DNA from: Promethearchaeia archaeon | GTDB lineage: Archaea > Asgardarchaeota > Lokiarchaeia > Sigyniarchaeales > SOKP01 | Length of the DNA: 8,953 nucleotides | NCBI GenBank assembly: GCA_029856445.1 | Contig: JAHQWY010000138.1 | Coordinates: 1-8,953 of the forward strand | Direction: 5' to 3' | Part shown: piece after piece, positions 6,713 through 8,953 of the stretch | How the letters are laid out: each line of letters starts with the position of its first letter | Position numbering within the stretch: position 1 is the first letter of the stretch | The notes under the pieces: generated by a model | Databases searched by the model: none | Told to the model about the DNA's origin: nothing | Seen by the model: only the letters and a program-made list of their open reading frames with translations | Translations under genes and position numbers: made by a program

Positions 6713-7699
6713 CTATAATCTAAATTCTGCTAGAGAATTCACATAATTCTTCATTGTAGGAGGTATATTTTGAATGAAATTATATTCCATATTTAGTTTC
6801 TCCAAGGATACGAGAGATTTTAATACTTGAGGGATTTTTTGAAACTGATTATGACTTAAATCTAATTCCAAAAGTACATTTAAATTTCTTATTGATTTTG
6901 GAATAAATTTTAGATTATTTCGTGCTAATACTAACTTCTTTAGGGATGTAAGTTTTCCAATTGACTCTGGAATTCTTATGTAATCATTATTAGGATTATT
7001 ATATTTTCTAATTATATTGAGATAAATATCCAAATATTTTAGTTTTGAAAAAGAATTGATTAATTCCTCATTATCCTTAACAAATTTCCAATTGAAAAAA
7101 TTTAGGTTTAGGATTTCAACGTGTTCGTTTTTTATCACTAACCAGGGTTCCGAATCTCTCCAATTATACAGATCCTCAAAATTTTTATAATAAAAGGGAT
7201 TAATTTCATAATTTCTTTTGTCCTCTGCGAATATGGCCTCTAAATCTAAAAAGAATCTCGCCTCTTCATATTTAACTCCTAAATTGGAAGCAAATATATC
7301 CAAAAAATGATTTAAATCTTTTTCAAGTATCTCATATTTCTCCTTCTTATTTCTCTCTAAGGTTTCAAATATGCTATTCAATACTAGGGGTGATTTATCA
7401 TGCTGAATGGTCCATTTTAAAGGTTCTAGTCCTTCTTCAAGATGATTTAATATGATCATTTTGGCTGCAGATGCTCTAACATTCGCGTTTTCATCAGAGA
7501 TTAAATGATTTTCGAGAACTTTAAAGATATTTCCATCTTTATATTCTATTTTTTGCAAAGCATCAATACTTGTCGTCCGAACTTTGGCATCTTCGCTTCC
7601 ATCGATTAATGAGATTAAAAGATCAACGCTATCTTCTTTATTTATATCTCCATTTAAATAATTTTTATGAATTTTTTCTGGAGTTAATTGTTCCTTCAT
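6713..7699 (-). CDS. HEAT-repeat plus leucine-rich-repeat protein
   Basis: 328-residue soluble repeat protein of unknown function. Residues about 22-115 form paired helices of HEAT type, visible in repeated patterns such as DAKVRTTSIDALQKI and NANVRASAAKMI, each roughly 30 residues long. A linker (about 120-215) rich in acidic and aromatic residues follows. Residues about 219-313 hold three or four leucine-rich repeats with a period near 23, in the form SIGKLTSLKKLVLARNNLKFIP then SIRNLNVLLELDLSHNQF, each closing with IP. No signal peptide, membrane helix, GTPase or kinase motif is present, so a protein-binding scaffold in the cytosol is the likely role. The ATG at 7699 is the first in frame; there is no strong ribosome site before it. 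Gaps of about 80 bp separate it from both neighbours. It need not be functionally linked to the enzymes around it. Such repeat proteins are frequent in Asgard archaea, which is the basis for my taxonomic guess. Confidence 0.88.
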   Translation of the reverse strand: MKEQLTPEKIHKNYLNGDINKEDSVDLLISLIDGSEDAKVRTTSIDALQKIEYKDGNIFKVLENHLISDENANVRASAAKMIILNHLEEGLEPLKWTIQHDKSPLVLNSIFETLERNKKEKYEILEKDLNHFLDIFASNLGVKYEEARFFLDLEAIFAEDKRNYEINPFYYKNFEDLYNWRDSEPWLVIKNEHVEILNLNFFNWKFVKDNEELINSFSKLKYLDIYLNIIRKYNNPNNDYIRIPESIGKLTSLKKLVLARNNLKFIPKSIRNLNVLLELDLSHNQFQKIPQVLKSLVSLEKLNMEYNFIQNIPPTMKNYVNSLAEFRL

Positions 7700-7740
7700 A
7701 ATCCAAAATCAATTGTATGATTTTGTTAATCGACTCATTT

Positions 7741-7753
7741 CCTATTTATAATA
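7741..7753 (-). promoter_or_regulatory. Weak TATA-box candidate upstream of the HEAT/LRR gene
   Basis: TATTATAAATAGG on the minus strand follows an A-rich run and lies about 45-50 bp before the ATG at 7699. Initiation about 25 bp downstream would leave a leader near 22 nt. It is one of several AT-rich candidates and is only suggestive. Confidence 0.25.
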
Positions 7754-7780
7754 TTTTTTAATGAAAACAAGTAAAAATAG

Positions 7781-8953
7781 TTATTTCTTAAAATGTGCTT
7801 TTAATTTAATTTCGGCTATTTTTTTTTCCTTTCGCTTTTTTGCATATTCATAATGAGGTCGTTCTATTGAAATGTCTGGAGGTGTCATAGTTAGAATTTT
7901 TTTTGCTATTTTTGGGTATTCCGCAATAAAAATAAATTCCTCCTTCACTAAGGGACGTTGTTTATGAACATTCGCGTATCTTACAAGTTCTAAGATTTGT
8001 CGCGCTTCCTCATCATTCTTAAATTCAATATTAAAATGATTATAGCTATGAGTAAAAGCAGAAATTCCAGAATATTCTCCTGTCGTTATTTTTCTCCCTG
8101 TTTCAATCATTATGGTTTCACCCCGACCTAATTCATTATAATCATACAATTCATAATTTTTTCGATCTTTTAGAGCTCCATCTGCATGAATTCCAGATTC
8201 GTGAGCAAAAGCATTATCACCTACTCCAGGCTGATTAATAGGAAGTGGTACTCCAAATGCATGTGAAGCGTATGTTGCGATTTTCCATGCTTTAGATAAA
8301 TCGATTCTGGGATCAGCCATTCCTAATTCTTCAATTTCTGCTCCGTGTTTTAAAGCTAAAGCCGTTGATACTAAATCTGCATTACCCGCTCGCTCACCCA
8401 TACTGTTAACTGTAGTATTAATAAGAGCATCCTGACCTTCCTCAATTACACCTTTAGCACCCATAACTGAATTTGCAACTGCCATCCCTAAATCATTATG
8501 ACAGTGTACTTCAAAAGGCAAATCAACCGCTTTTGTAAGATCCTTCATTCTAAAGTGAATTCTAAAAGGAGTTTCATATCCTAAGGTATCACAATAACGT
8601 ATCCGGTGAGCACCTACTTTTTTTGCTGCCAATGAAAATTTGATTAGAAAATCCATATCAGTTCTGCTTGCGTCTTCTGCATTCACTCCAATTGTCTTTA
8701 TTCCTAAATCACTTGCTCTTTTGACCGCAGCAACCATCATTTTTATTATGTCATCACCATCAAATTTACCTTGGAATTTACCATTTATCATTTGACATGA
8801 TGTTGAGATAGATAAATTTACATGTTCTAGTTGCGTGAGTTCCATAGCTTTCTCTACATCCGATTCTATCGCACGCATCCAACCTGAAAGTTTAATGGGT
8901 TTAAGTACACCCAATTCAACAAGCTCAAGATTTGCATTAATATAATTTGTTTC
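7781..8953 (-). CDS. Isopropylmalate/homocitrate/Re-citrate synthase family enzyme (5' end cut by window edge)
   Basis: 390 residues are visible; the frame is open to the right edge, so the Leu/Met candidate at 8914 is internal and the N-terminus with the first metal Asp and catalytic Arg is outside. The family joins acetyl-CoA to a 2-oxo acid in a metal-dependent TIM barrel. Seen here (visible numbering): EDASRTD (93-99), the metal-binding HCHND with His150 and His152, then NTTVNSMGERAGNADLV (180-196), and ESGIHADGALKD (252-263) of the post-barrel subdomain. The protein ends with a Lys-rich tail and has no LeuA-type regulatory domain, so classical feedback-regulated 2-isopropylmalate synthase is unlikely. 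The usual SxxH...K motif after the third barrel strand appears as STSCQM, with Met55 in place of His. Homocitrate synthase, Re-citrate synthase and citramalate synthase remain open. The HEAT/LRR gene follows after 81 bp; T-rich sequence just past the stop could end transcription. Confidence 0.88.
   Translation of the reverse strand, partial: ETNYINANLELVELGVLKPIKLSGWMRAIESDVEKAMELTQLEHVNLSISTSCQMINGKFQGKFDGDDIIKMMVAAVKRASDLGIKTIGVNAEDASRTDMDFLIKFSLAAKKVGAHRIRYCDTLGYETPFRIHFRMKDLTKAVDLPFEVHCHNDLGMAVANSVMGAKGVIEEGQDALINTTVNSMGERAGNADLVSTALALKHGAEIEELGMADPRIDLSKAWKIATYASHAFGVPLPINQPGVGDNAFAHESGIHADGALKDRKNYELYDYNELGRGETIMIETGRKITTGEYSGISAFTHSYNHFNIEFKNDEEARQILELVRYANVHKQRPLVKEEFIFIAEYPKIAKKILTMTPPDISIERPHYEYAKKRKEKKIAEIKLKAHFKK

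Noticed and set aside
7781..8914. Start of the synthase at 8914
   Set aside because: The frame stays open to the window edge at 8953 with plausible residues (ETNYINANLELVE), and the family needs about 50 more N-terminal residues with catalytic groups, so the gene is partial.

Overview
The window is a low-GC stretch in which every gene I can support lies on the minus strand, so transcription runs from high to low coordinates. In that order it holds: (1) the C-terminal ~390 residues of an isopropylmalate/homocitrate/citrate synthase family enzyme, cut by the right edge; (2) a 328-residue protein joining HEAT-like helical repeats to leucine-rich repeats; (3) four tandem paralogues of a thiamine-diphosphate (ThDP) enzyme related to the acetolactate synthase large subunit, here named A (4923-6632), B (3233-4891), C (1293-3008) and D (1-1255, cut by the left edge).

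The organism looks archaeal. Start codons of A, B and D are preceded by GTGAT/GGTGA-type Shine-Dalgarno sequences, candidate promoters look like archaeal BRE/TATA elements, and a plain T-run without a hairpin follows gene B. Low GC together with HEAT and leucine-rich repeats in one soluble protein reminds me of Asgard (Lokiarchaeia-like) genomes. That placement is an inference, not something the window proves.

The ThDP array is the main feature. A-B and C-D are each separated by about 31-37 bp, but B and C are separated by 224 bp that contain a T-run and a good TATA candidate. In protein sequence A resembles C and B resembles D in many diagnostic positions, so the array reads as a duplicated two-gene unit (A-B then C-D) rather than four independent copies. 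All four keep the catalytic Glu; A, B and C keep the GDG...NN cofactor motif (D is cut before it). The Trp that in true acetolactate synthases selects 2-ketobutyrate is Glu or Gly here, and no acetolactate synthase small subunit, ilvC or ilvD is visible. Substrate is therefore unknown.

The upstream acyl-transfer synthase and the ThDP enzymes both act on 2-oxo acids in known pathways, so a shared 2-oxo-acid pathway is possible, but the repeat protein between them and gaps of about 80 bp on either side leave a common operon unproven. Apart from the genes I see no RNA genes, CRISPR, insertion sequences or other mobile elements; no gene-free stretch exceeds 300 bp.
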